A stretch of DNA of 64,000 nt from Oribacterium sp. oral taxon 102 (GTDB lineage: Bacteria; Bacillota; Clostridia; Lachnospirales; Lachnospiraceae), in NCBI RefSeq assembly GCF_013394775.1, contig NZ_JABXYT010000001.1, positions 1,192,501 through 1,256,500 of the forward strand. The letters run 5' to 3'. The notes beneath the pieces are model-generated. The model ran no database searches and was not told the DNA's origin. It worked only from the letters and a program-made list of their open reading frames with translations. The translations under genes were made by a program, and so were the position numbers. How positions within the stretch are numbered: position 1 is the stretch's first letter; each line of letters starts with the position of its first letter. Below, piece after piece: positions 25,921 to 31,905 of the stretch.

Positions 25921-26073
25921 ATGAAGGAACATGCAGAGAGACCGGGAAAGTATTATGATGGGATCGAGAGGGATTCCGACACCACGAAGTTCCACGGTCC
26001 GGACGACACTGCCGATGCAAACCATGACGGGAAGCTCGACAGCAAGCCGGGGCTCGGCAAGGACAAGGAGTAA
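25921..26073 (+). CDS. small acidic phage protein (50 aa)
   Basis: AAAGGA precedes the ATG. Hydrophilic 'DDTADANHDGKLDSKPGLGK' has an EF-hand-like Asp pattern, but this may be chance. No family recognised. Followed by a terminator. Confidence 0.45.
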   Translation: MKEHAERPGKYYDGIERDSDTTKFHGPDDTADANHDGKLDSKPGLGKDKE

Positions 26074-26086
26074 TACTGTCGGGAGG

Positions 26087-26114
26087 GGAGCTGCGAATGC
26101 GGCTCCTCTTTTTT
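26087..26114 (+). terminator. intrinsic terminator of the late operon
   Basis: Stem GGAGCTGC / GCGGCTCC with loop GAAT, then TCTTTTTT. Separates late genes from the repressor/antirepressor block. Confidence 0.8.
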
Positions 26115-26138
26115 GCACGAAAAAGTGTAAATTATCTC

Positions 26139-26167
26139 TTGACTTTTGTCATGACATAATATATAAT
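26139..26167 (+). promoter_or_regulatory. promoter with TGTCATGACA operator (cassette A)
   Basis: TTGACT at 26139-26144 and TATAAT at 26162-26167, 17-nt spacer. The perfect palindrome TGTCATGACA (26147-26156) fills the spacer, a natural place for an RHH repressor. Drives the 39-aa peptide and the first RHH gene. Confidence 0.75.
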
Positions 26168-26227
26168 AAAGTCACAGTTAAGAAAGACTTAACGAGTCAG
26201 GCAGGCAAGAGCCAGAAAGGAGAGAAG

Positions 26228-26347
26228 ATGGACGAGGAAATGACCAGCAAGGAGCTTGAAATAGTCCTTAAAATGATTATCCAGATTATTAAGGATAGTA
26301 AGGACAAGGACGAGGCAATCAAAAAAATAGAAGCCCTGCTGAAATAA
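26228..26347 (+). CDS. small helical peptide (39 aa) of cassette A
   Basis: AAAGGAG lies 8 nt before the ATG. The peptide is one charged amphipathic helix ('EIVLKMIIQIIKDSKDKDEA'). It is followed by a strong hairpin (ACAGGCGGT / ACCGCCTGT, 26369-26393) in the gap before the first RHH gene. Role unknown; not present in cassettes B and C. Confidence 0.5.
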   Translation: MDEEMTSKELEIVLKMIIQIIKDSKDKDEAIKKIEALLK

Positions 26348-26445
26348 CAGAGCTTCTACAACCTACAAACAGGCGGTACTTGCCACCGCCTGTACTCAAT
26401 ATGAGTTTATCATGCTGGGGGGATTCAGGCAAGAGTCAAGAGGTG

Positions 26446-26635
26446 ATGAAAAGTAGAAAAGAAAAAGTTAGGTAGACCTACAGACAGCCCTAAAAGTTAC
26501 CGAGAAAGTTTCCGATTATCCGAAGAAGATATGGAGAAGGTCAGATTCTGCATAGAAAAGTCGGGACTAAGCAAAACAGAGGTTATCAGGGCAGGGATTG
26601 ATAGGCTGTACCAAGAGATGAAACTTAATAAATAA
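26446..26635 (+). pseudogene. RHH repressor A, frame broken at an A5 run
   Basis: The frame ending at 26635 encodes 'LGRPTDSPKSYRESFRLSEE' and 'SGLSKTEVIRAGIDRLYQEM', plainly a sister of RHH genes B and C (GRPTDNPK, GRPKSDNPK). It has no start codon in frame. The ATG at 26446 opens the neighbouring frame and reaches TAG after GAA AAA GTT AGG. A -2 slip (or +1) on the AAAAA run would join the two, the same GAAAAAG string as in the tail chaperone. A one-base insertion giving a dead gene is the simpler view. Confidence 0.65.
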
Positions 26636-26693
26636 GAACAGCCGCTCCACCGACCAAAGCTTAGCGACTGTTCAAGACAGAAGTTTCCTTCCA
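26625..26693 (-). ncRNA. predicted antisense RNA A (sar-like)
   Basis: Minus-strand promoter: TTGAAA (complement of 26723-26728), 17-nt spacer, TAGTAT (26700-26705), the weakest of the three. Start expected near 26693. Stem 1 (GAACAG / CTGTTC, 26636-26673) followed on the minus strand by TTATTTATT would terminate it near 26625, giving about 69 nt. Confidence 0.45.
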
Positions 26694-26777
26694 TGAAATA
26701 TACTATCATGGAGAGAGACTTCTTTCAAGAACCCTAAAGGTTAGAAAGGAAGTCTTTTTATTATGGGAAAAATCTAA
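26636..26777 (+). promoter_or_regulatory. RNA module A: two hairpins, SD switch and truncated start 'MGKI'
   Basis: Stem 1 26636-26673. Stem 2 26679-26723 (AGAAGT...TCCATG with CATGGA...ACTTCT), loop AAATATACTAT. The segment GACTTCTTTC (26717-26726) can pair instead with GAAAGGAAGTC (26744-26754), which holds the SD of the ATG at 26763. That ATG opens a 4-codon frame ending TAA at 26775-26777, right before promoter B. Confidence 0.6.
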
Positions 26778-26785
26778 AATTCTTC

Positions 26786-26827
26786 TTGACTTTTGGAAGA
26801 CATAAGTTATAATAATTTTGGAAGACA
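26786..26827 (+). promoter_or_regulatory. promoter with TTTTGGAAGACA direct repeats (cassette B)
   Basis: TTGACT 26786-26791, TATAAT 26808-26813, 16-nt spacer. TTTTGGAAGACA occurs at 26791-26802 and 26816-26827, one in the spacer and one just downstream of -10, 25 nt apart. Probable operator for RHH-B. Confidence 0.7.
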
Positions 26828-26846
26828 AAAGAGAGGAGGGAAGAGA

Positions 26847-27020
26847 ATGTCTCCAAAAACAGGGAGACCAACAGACAATCCTAAGAATTATAAAATCACA
26901 GTGCGCTTAGATGATGATTCTGCGAGAATTATGAATGCTTATTGTAAGCAGGAGAGTATAGATCGGGCAGAAGCTGTTAGAAGAGGGTTGAAAAAGTTGG
27001 AATCCGAACTAAAAGAATAA
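26847..27020 (+). CDS. Arc/Mnt-like RHH repressor B
   Basis: 57 residues, ATG 26847 behind GAGGAGGG. 'GRPTDNPKNYKITVRLDDDS' gives the N-terminal basic arm and beta strand, 'SARIMNAYCKQESIDRAEAV' the first helix and turn, 'VRRGLKKLESEL' the second helix: a complete MetJ/Arc RHH fold. Own promoter and repeated operator directly upstream imply autoregulation. Ends 2 nt before stem 1 of its RNA module. Confidence 0.8.
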   Translation: MSPKTGRPTDNPKNYKITVRLDDDSARIMNAYCKQESIDRAEAVRRGLKKLESELKE

Positions 27021-27076
27021 AAGGAACGTCCGCTACACGACCAAGCACAACGAACGTTCCGCACCCAAACAGGTAC
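27012..27076 (-). ncRNA. predicted antisense RNA B (sar-like)
   Basis: Best of the three minus-strand promoters: TTGCCA (complement of 27106-27111), exactly 17 nt, TATAAT (complement of 27083-27088). Start near 27076. Stem 1 (GGAACGT / ACGTTCC, 27023-27060) followed on the minus strand by TTTTATTCTTTT is a clear intrinsic terminator. Product about 65 nt, covering stem 1 and the 5' arm of stem 2. Confidence 0.6.
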
Positions 27077-27165
27077 GTAAATATTATACTATGCGTACCT
27101 TTGTTTGGCAAACCAAAAAACCAAATGGAGGTACTTTTCTTATGGGCAGAATAAAAACCTCTTGA
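27023..27165 (+). promoter_or_regulatory. RNA module B: two hairpins, SD switch and truncated start 'MGRIKTS'
   Basis: Stem 1 27023-27060 (38 nt, same length as in module A). Stem 2 27066-27107: CAAACA-GGTACG with CGTACC-TGTTTG, loop AAATATTATACTAT. GTACC of the 3' arm can pair with GGTAC of the SD region (GGAGG at 27127-27131). ATG 27142 opens seven codons then TGA at 27163-27165, inside the -35 of promoter C. Confidence 0.6.
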
Positions 27166-27204
27166 CATTATGTGCGCACAGTGATTAAATAAATGTACGG
27201 ACAT
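27162..27204 (+). promoter_or_regulatory. promoter with TGTGCGCACA palindrome (cassette C)
   Basis: TTGACA 27162-27167, TTAAAT 27185-27190, 17-nt spacer holding the perfect palindrome TGTGCGCACA (27171-27180). A second near-palindrome ATGTACGGACAT lies at 27193-27204, 23 nt away. Probable operator pair for RHH-C. Confidence 0.7.
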
Positions 27205-27222
27205 AAAGAAAGGAGGGAAAAT

Positions 27223-27390
27223 GTGAGTCCACGAACAGGCAGACCTAAGTCTGATAATCCAAAAACTGAAAGGCTTTACATAAGGATATCGCCTGATGAA
27301 AAGAAGGAAATCCAAGATTTTACAAGTAAATCAGGCCACAGTCTTTTGGACCTTATCAGAATAGGAATATCTGCGTTAAAGAAAAAATAA
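27223..27390 (+). CDS. Arc/Mnt-like RHH repressor C
   Basis: 55 residues from GTG 27223 behind AAAGGAGGG. 'SPRTGRPKSDNPKTERLYIR' arm and strand, 'PDEKKEIQDFTSKSGHSLLD' first helix and turn, 'LIRIGISALKKK' second helix. Same domain plan as RHH-B but only loosely similar in sequence, so DNA specificity probably differs, as the different operators suggest. Confidence 0.8.
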   Translation: MSPRTGRPKSDNPKTERLYIRISPDEKKEIQDFTSKSGHSLLDLIRIGISALKKK

Positions 27391-27453
27391 GAGTAACCGG
27401 CTACTTTGGCGAGAGACGGTCACTCTTGTTGGGAAACTCCGTTAGGAGCCTCT
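27381..27453 (-). ncRNA. predicted antisense RNA C (sar-like)
   Basis: Minus-strand promoter TTGCCG (complement of 27483-27488), 17-nt spacer, TATTCT (complement of 27460-27465). Start near 27453. Stem 1 (GAGTAACCG / CGGTCACTC, 27391-27425) followed on the minus strand by TTATTTTTTC terminates it. About 73 nt. Confidence 0.55.
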
Positions 27454-27513
27454 GTAAATAGAATACTACAGAGGGCTTCTTTCGGCAACCATGAAAGGAG
27501 TCTTTTTCTTATG
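27391..27513 (+). promoter_or_regulatory. RNA module C: leader of the gene before the antirepressor, with SD switch
   Basis: Stem 1 27391-27425. Stem 2 27444-27480 (AGGAG-CCTCTGT with ACAGAGG-CTTCT), loop AAATAGAATACT. GGCTTCTTTC (27474-27483) can pair over ten bases with GAAAGGAGTC (27493-27502), masking the SD of ATG 27511. Here the following reading frame is complete. Confidence 0.6.
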
Positions 27514-27705
27514 GGCAGAATTAAGAGTGTTCACAAAGTAATCGAAAATCTTGAGGTGAAAGAAGCTTATGCACCATGCGTGAGCCATTTTGAGGAAATC
27601 AAGCAGAACGGTCACGGTATATGGGACATGATGTGGGATAGCTTCAAGTTCGGATATTTGCAGGGTATGAAAGCCGCTAAGGCAGAAAGGAGAAGAGCAG
27701 TATGA
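27511..27705 (+). CDS. small protein translated ahead of the antirepressor (64 aa)
   Basis: ATG 27511 with AAAGGAG ten bases upstream; a longer in-frame start at 27406 would run through the RNA module and is rejected. 'MGRIKSVHKVIENLEVKEAY' and 'WDMMWDSFKFGYLQGMKAAK' show no known domain. The stop overlaps the antirepressor ATG (ATGA), so its translation, controlled by module C, should set antirepressor translation. Confidence 0.65.
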   Translation: MGRIKSVHKVIENLEVKEAYAPCVSHFEEIKQNGHGIWDMMWDSFKFGYLQGMKAAKAERRRAV

Positions 27706-28490
27706 ACGAGATGAAGATTTTCACCAATGAGGAGTTTGGAGAAGTAAGAACGGTGGAGATTGAGAGCGAGCCTTATTTTGTGGGGAAGGATGTCGCCGAT
27801 ATTCTCGGGTACCAAAACGGTAGTCGAGATATCAACCGCCATGTTGAAGAGGAAGATCGTGAGAAGATTATGTTCTTTGATGGTAATCAGGACAAGGAAA
27901 CTATTGTAATCAACGAGTCCGGTCTTTACAGCCTGATCCTCTCCAGCAAGCTCCCGAATGCAAAGCGTTTCAAGCGCTGGGTGACTTCGGAGGTACTGCC
28001 CAGCATCCGCCGACATGGTATGTACGCCATGGATGAGTTGATCGAGAACCCCGATCTTGCTATCAACGCCCTCACCGCACTGAAAGAGGAGCGGGCGAAG
28101 CGCAAGGCATTGGAACTTGAGAATCAGGTCAAGGATCAGCAGATCGCAGAGCTTCAGCCGAAGGCAAGCTACTATGACCTTGTCCTCCAGTGCAAGGATC
28201 TTCTCTCTATGACGGAGATTGCCAAGGACTACGGCATGAGCGCTAAGAAGATGAATAAGCTCCTCCATGAGCTGGGAGTGCAGTTCAACCAGTCTGGTGT
28301 CTGGTTCCTGTATGCGAAGTACCAGGATAAGGGCTATACGCAGACCAAGACGCAGAACTACAACAAGCCGGATGGTACACAGGGCGCTAAAACGCATATG
28401 TACTGGACACAGAAGGGGCGGCTGTTCCTCTACGAGCTTCTTAAACAGAACGGGATTCTCCCGATGATTGAGAGAGATGACGCGGCATAA
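27702..28490 (+). CDS. phage antirepressor (BRO-N + KilAC/ANT domains)
   Basis: 262 residues. N-terminal BRO domain: 'RTVEIESEPYFVGKDVADIL', 'DKETIVINESGLYSLILSSK', 'AKRFKRWVTSEVLPSIRRHG'. Linker 'ERAKRKALELENQVKDQQIA' is coiled-coil-like. C-terminal ANT/KilAC: 'LLSMTEIAKDYGMSAKKMNK', 'QDKGYTQTKTQNYN', 'TQKGRLFLYELLKQNGILP'. Antirepressors bind and inactivate phage repressors, allowing induction or prophage cross-talk. It lies between holin and endolysin rather than near an early repressor, downstream of three RHH-RNA cassettes. Confidence 0.9.
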   Translation: MNEMKIFTNEEFGEVRTVEIESEPYFVGKDVADILGYQNGSRDINRHVEEEDREKIMFFDGNQDKETIVINESGLYSLILSSKLPNAKRFKRWVTSEVLPSIRRHGMYAMDELIENPDLAINALTALKEERAKRKALELENQVKDQQIAELQPKASYYDLVLQCKDLLSMTEIAKDYGMSAKKMNKLLHELGVQFNQSGVWFLYAKYQDKGYTQTKTQNYNKPDGTQGAKTHMYWTQKGRLFLYELLKQNGILPMIERDDAA

Positions 28491-28500
28491 TGTATATTTC

Positions 28501-28523
28501 GCCGCCCTTCGGGGCGGCTCTTT
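28501..28523 (+). terminator. terminator after the antirepressor
   Basis: GCCGCCC-TTCG-GGGCGGC followed by TCTTT. Very stable UUCG hairpin 11 nt after the stop. Confidence 0.8.
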
Positions 28524-28546
28524 AAGTTGGAGGAAAGGAAAAGAAA

Positions 28547-29314
28547 ATGGCAATCAAGGAGAAAGATATCACGATCTGCGGGCACGGCTCCGGAAGACCG
28601 TCGCTGAAGAATCTTGAGGTATATCTCGGCTATCGCTACGGACAGCAAGCAACGAACGGGAAGCGCAAGGGGCTTGTCAAGGTGATGCGCCTCCGGACGA
28701 TGGACGAGGCCGGACGACAGCGCTTCCGGGAAGCTTATAAGAGGATCCTCGGCAGGAACGTTTACAGTCAGCCGCTTCGTGCGTATGTCTACGACAAGTA
28801 CAAGGACGGGAAGTATTACTCTGATTGTTCCTCTTCCGGCATGGCGGCGATGCAGCAGGCAGGCTATCCGGTGACGCTCCTGAATACGGCGGGGATTTAT
28901 CGAAGCAAGTTTTTCGAGGAAGTACCGGTGCAGATCAGCGCCGGACATATCCTGAATCCGGAGGTGCTGCGGGTGGGGGATGCGCTGCTTTTCGTGGGGA
29001 GCGACCCGTCAAGACCGTTGCAGATCGGGCACGTCGAGTATGTCTATGAGATGCTGGAGGCTAAGAAGAAGTATGTCCCGGGATGGCATCTGGATGATCG
29101 CGGATGGTGGTTCGCGGACACGGAGCAGAGCTGTCTCAAGAGCTGCTGGCGGCTCATCAATCATCATTGGTACTACTTCGGGGCAGACGGATACATTCTC
29201 ACCGGTGTGCAGAAGATGGATGGGAAGCTTTACTATTTGACGGAAGCAGGGAAGCTCATGGGCGCGCTTTGCCGGACGGACGAGAGTGGTGCGCTGGCAC
29301 CATGGGATGTATAG
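28547..29314 (+). CDS. endolysin, NlpC/P60-like with choline-binding-type repeats
   Basis: 255 residues. N-terminal cysteine peptidase/amidase: catalytic Cys in 'SDCSSSGMAAMQQAG' near residue 94 and His in 'QIGHVEYVY' near 163. The C-terminal 70 residues carry aromatic cell-wall repeats ('GWHLDDRGWWFAD', 'HHWYYFGADGYILTGVQKM', 'GKLYYLTEAG'). Degrades host peptidoglycan at lysis. Last gene of the prophage. Confidence 0.85.
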   Translation: MAIKEKDITICGHGSGRPSLKNLEVYLGYRYGQQATNGKRKGLVKVMRLRTMDEAGRQRFREAYKRILGRNVYSQPLRAYVYDKYKDGKYYSDCSSSGMAAMQQAGYPVTLLNTAGIYRSKFFEEVPVQISAGHILNPEVLRVGDALLFVGSDPSRPLQIGHVEYVYEMLEAKKKYVPGWHLDDRGWWFADTEQSCLKSCWRLINHHWYYFGADGYILTGVQKMDGKLYYLTEAGKLMGALCRTDESGALAPWDV

Positions 29315-29319
29315 GATTC

Positions 29320-29359
29320 CGTGACAAATTTCGTGACAAAATTTTTGTTTTCGTGACAA
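29320..29359 (+). repeat. three CGTGACAA direct repeats near the prophage end
   Basis: CGTGACAA at 29320, 29332 and 29352, each followed by A/T-rich bases. Repeats next to the right prophage end resemble integrase arm-type or excisionase sites of attP. Confidence 0.5.
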
Positions 29360-29409
29360 GATTTGCCGTTTTTGGGAACAAATTCCAGCAGTGAAAAAAC
29401 ATCAAAAAA

Positions 29410-29452
29410 GCTCGGAACTACGCCATTTCCGGCATAATTCCGAGCCTTTTTT
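29410..29452. terminator. bidirectional intrinsic terminator at the prophage end
   Basis: Stem GCTCGGAA / TTCCGAGC, with AAAAAA before and TTTTTT after, so it can work in both directions: for the endolysin transcript and for the minus-strand tRNA. Confidence 0.8.
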
Positions 29453-29457
29453 ATCGA

Positions 29458-29529
29458 GCTGATGACGGGAATCGGACCCGTGACCTCCGCACTACCAATG
29501 CGACGCACTACCGACTGTGCTACATCAGC
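29458..29529 (-). tRNA. tRNA-Thr(GGT), probable prophage attachment site
   Basis: Minus strand. Acceptor stem GCTGATG / CATCAGC, D arm GCAC...GTGC, anticodon stem TCGCA / TGCGG with loop TTGGTAG (anticodon GGT, threonine), T arm ACGGG-TCCGATTC-CCGT. No CCA encoded. Its 3' end faces the prophage, the usual arrangement when a phage integrates into a tRNA 3' end and rebuilds the gene. Confidence 0.9.
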
Positions 29530-29654
29530 ATTCCGCCCGCAAAGCACTTGCGAACTCATATAAACTATCATGCCGGGATTCTTTTGTCAACCGCTTTTCG
29601 AAATAATTCCGTGTGCTATAATGATGGGCATTACCGTTAAGAGGAGGAAGTGCT

Positions 29655-30554
29655 ATGAAGCGGCAGAGGATAAAATATGGGGAGGAACGGACGCTCCGTC
29701 TTCATTCCTTTCAAAATGAAGATGGCTCGGAGCTTCTGCTGCTCAGAAGCCCGGCGCTGGTTGCATTCCCCGCACTGCAGCATGGCTTTTCCACCCGCTT
29801 CGGGGGCGTCAGCGAGGGCTGCTTCGAGAGTATGAATCTGAGCTTTTCGAGAGGCGACAGTGAGACGTGCGTGCGGGAGAACTTCCGGAGGATCGCCGCC
29901 TGCTTCGGACAGCGGGAGGATCGCTTCGTGCTGAGCTTCCAGACCCATACGGCGAATGTGCGCGCCGTCACAGAGGCGGATCTCGGAAAGGGGGTCACGA
30001 GACTGCGGGACTATACGGATGTGGATGCACTGATTACGGATAGGCCCGGCATCATTCTCGGCGTATTCTGGGCGGACTGCGTCCCGATTCTGTTCTATGA
30101 TCCGGTGCGGCAGGCGATCGGTGCAGCGCATTCCGGCTGGAGAGGGACGGCGGGAAAGATCGGGCGGGAAACCGTTCGCAGGATGACGGAGTGCTATGGC
30201 AGTGTGCCGGAGGACATCCGTGCCGTGATTGGGCCGAGTATCTGCCGGAACTGCTATGAGATTTCCGAGGATGTCGCGCTATGCTTCCGAGAAGCCTTTC
30301 CGGGGCAGGAGGAACGGATACTTCGGGAGAAGCATCCCGAGGGGGTACGGCAGGGAACTGCCGATCGGAAGTATCTCCTCGACCTTTGGGAGGCAAATCG
30401 CCTCGTGCTCAGAGAGGCGGGGCTGCCTGATCGAAATATCGAGACGGGCGGTCTCTGTACCTGCTGTAATCCTGCGTGGATGTTTTCACACCGGGGACAG
30501 GGTGAGGAGAGGGGAAACAACGGCGCTTTTCTGATGCTTGCGGATAAAGAGTAA
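29655..30554 (+). CDS. pgeF: YfiH/PgeF-like purine nucleoside phosphorylase/laccase-domain protein
   Basis: 299 residues. Family motifs: 'FQTHTANVRAVTEADLGKGV', 'GVFWADCVPILFYDP', 'AAHSGWRGTAGKI' and 'GLCTCCNPAWMFSHRG', holding the zinc-binding His/Cys residues. Members act on adenosine/inosine as nucleoside phosphorylase-deaminase and proofread peptidoglycan synthesis in E. coli. First chromosomal gene after the prophage, GGAGGAAG before the ATG. Confidence 0.85.
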   Translation: MKRQRIKYGEERTLRLHSFQNEDGSELLLLRSPALVAFPALQHGFSTRFGGVSEGCFESMNLSFSRGDSETCVRENFRRIAACFGQREDRFVLSFQTHTANVRAVTEADLGKGVTRLRDYTDVDALITDRPGIILGVFWADCVPILFYDPVRQAIGAAHSGWRGTAGKIGRETVRRMTECYGSVPEDIRAVIGPSICRNCYEISEDVALCFREAFPGQEERILREKHPEGVRQGTADRKYLLDLWEANRLVLREAGLPDRNIETGGLCTCCNPAWMFSHRGQGEERGNNGAFLMLADKE

Positions 30555-30713
30555 CGGCAAGAGCACAGTGCGCCTATGCCGAAAGCGCCGTCACTGTACA
30601 GGAGCTCATACAGAAATATCTTGCGCAGAGCGGCTGTGATGCCTATAATTTAAGGACAGTTTTCGCAGGCGGACCCCGCGGGGATGAAAAATTTCTGAAA
30701 ATGGAGGCAGACA

Positions 30714-31721
30714 ATGGCACTGATACTACCGAAGAATTATGATCCGAGGCTTTCTGTCCGGGAAACGCAGGAGGCGATCAAGTACATCAGAGACACCTTT
30801 CAGAAGGAATTCGGAAAAGAGATGAATCTTTCCCGAATTTCCGCGCCGCTTTTCGTAGAGCGGAGCTCGGGACTGAATGACAATCTGAATGGCTATGAGC
30901 GTCCTGTCAGCTTCGATGTGCCATGGAATCCGGGAGAGACGATAGAGGTCGTACACTCTCTGGCGAAGTGGAAACGGATGGCGCTGAAGCGGTATGGCTT
31001 CCGCCCGGGCGAGGGGCTCTACACCAATATGAACGCGATCCGCCGGGATGAGGAGCTGGATAACCTGCATAGCTGCTATGTGGATCAGTGGGATTGGGAA
31101 ATGGTGATCCGGAAGGAGGAGCGGAATGAGACGACGCTGGAGGGCAGCGTCCGCATGATCTTCCGCATCATTAAGCACATGGAGCATGAGGTCTGGTACA
31201 AGTACCCGAATGCGGTGAAGAAGCTGCCGGAGGATATCTTCTTCATTGATTCCGAGACGCTGCTTCAGAGGTATCCGGACAAGAGCGCGAAGGAGAGAGA
31301 GAACCTGATTACGAAAGAGCATGGCTGCGTCTTCATCAAGCGGATCGGCGACAAGCTCTCAAACGGAGAACCGCATGATGGCAGAGCGCCGGACTATGAC
31401 GACTGGCAGCTGAACGGCGACATCCTTTTCTGGTTCGACAGACTGGACTGCGCGCTTGAGATTTCCTCCATGGGAATCCGGGTTGACGAGGACTCCCTCC
31501 TGTCCCAGCTCAGAAAGGCGGGCTGCGAGGAGAGGGCGGCACTTTCCTATCACAGGATGCTGCTCAACCGGGAGCTGCCGTATACCATCGGCGGCGGCAT
31601 CGGGCAGAGCCGTCTCTGCATGCTGCTGCTGGACAGAGCGCACGTCGGAGAGGTGCAGGCTTCAATCTGGCCGGCAGAGATGATAGAAAGCTGTGAAAGG
31701 AATGGCATCACGCTGCTGTAG
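30714..31721 (+). CDS. asnA: aspartate-ammonia ligase (asparagine synthetase A)
   Basis: 335 residues, full length. Class II tRNA-synthetase-like fold: '[20 protein letters not shown]', '[20 protein letters not shown]', '[20 protein letters not shown]', '[18 protein letters not shown]', '[20 protein letters not shown]'. Makes asparagine from aspartate, ammonia and ATP. GGAGG before the ATG. Followed by terminators. Confidence 0.97.
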   Translation: MALILPKNYDPRLSVRETQEAIKYIRDTFQKEFGKEMNLSRISAPLFVERSSGLNDNLNGYERPVSFDVPWNPGETIEVVHSLAKWKRMALKRYGFRPGEGLYTNMNAIRRDEELDNLHSCYVDQWDWEMVIRKEERNETTLEGSVRMIFRIIKHMEHEVWYKYPNAVKKLPEDIFFIDSETLLQRYPDKSAKERENLITKEHGCVFIKRIGDKLSNGEPHDGRAPDYDDWQLNGDILFWFDRLDCALEISSMGIRVDEDSLLSQLRKAGCEERAALSYHRMLLNRELPYTIGGGIGQSRLCMLLLDRAHVGEVQASIWPAEMIESCERNGITLL

Positions 31722-31734
31722 AGAGATCAGAGGG

Positions 31735-31773
31735 GGAGAGAGGGCGATTTCATGTCCTCTCCTTCGTTTTTCC
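31735..31773 (+). terminator. terminator after asnA
   Basis: GGAGAGAGG pairs with TCCTCTCC, then TTCGTTTTT. Confidence 0.6.
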
Positions 31774-31784
31774 CTGTAAATAGG

Positions 31785-31812
31785 AAAACCGGAGGCAGTC
31801 TCTCCGGTTTTT
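31785..31812. terminator. bidirectional hairpin between converging genes
   Basis: AAACCGGAG / CTCCGGTTT with flanking A and T runs; serves asnA from the left and perhaps the guanylate-kinase-like gene from the right. Confidence 0.65.
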
Positions 31813-31905
31813 GACAGCAGTTTCCCTGCGAAGCGCTTATGATTTGCATTCCTATTTCCTGCTTCGCCGAAGCGCGGAGGATTTCCCTGCGCTGCAGCGC
31901 TTCTG

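Noticed and set aside
26139-27520. Possible CRISPR-like array of repeated units
   Set aside because: Units are 300-400 nt long with genes inside and differ in sequence; there are no short identical repeats with unique spacers.
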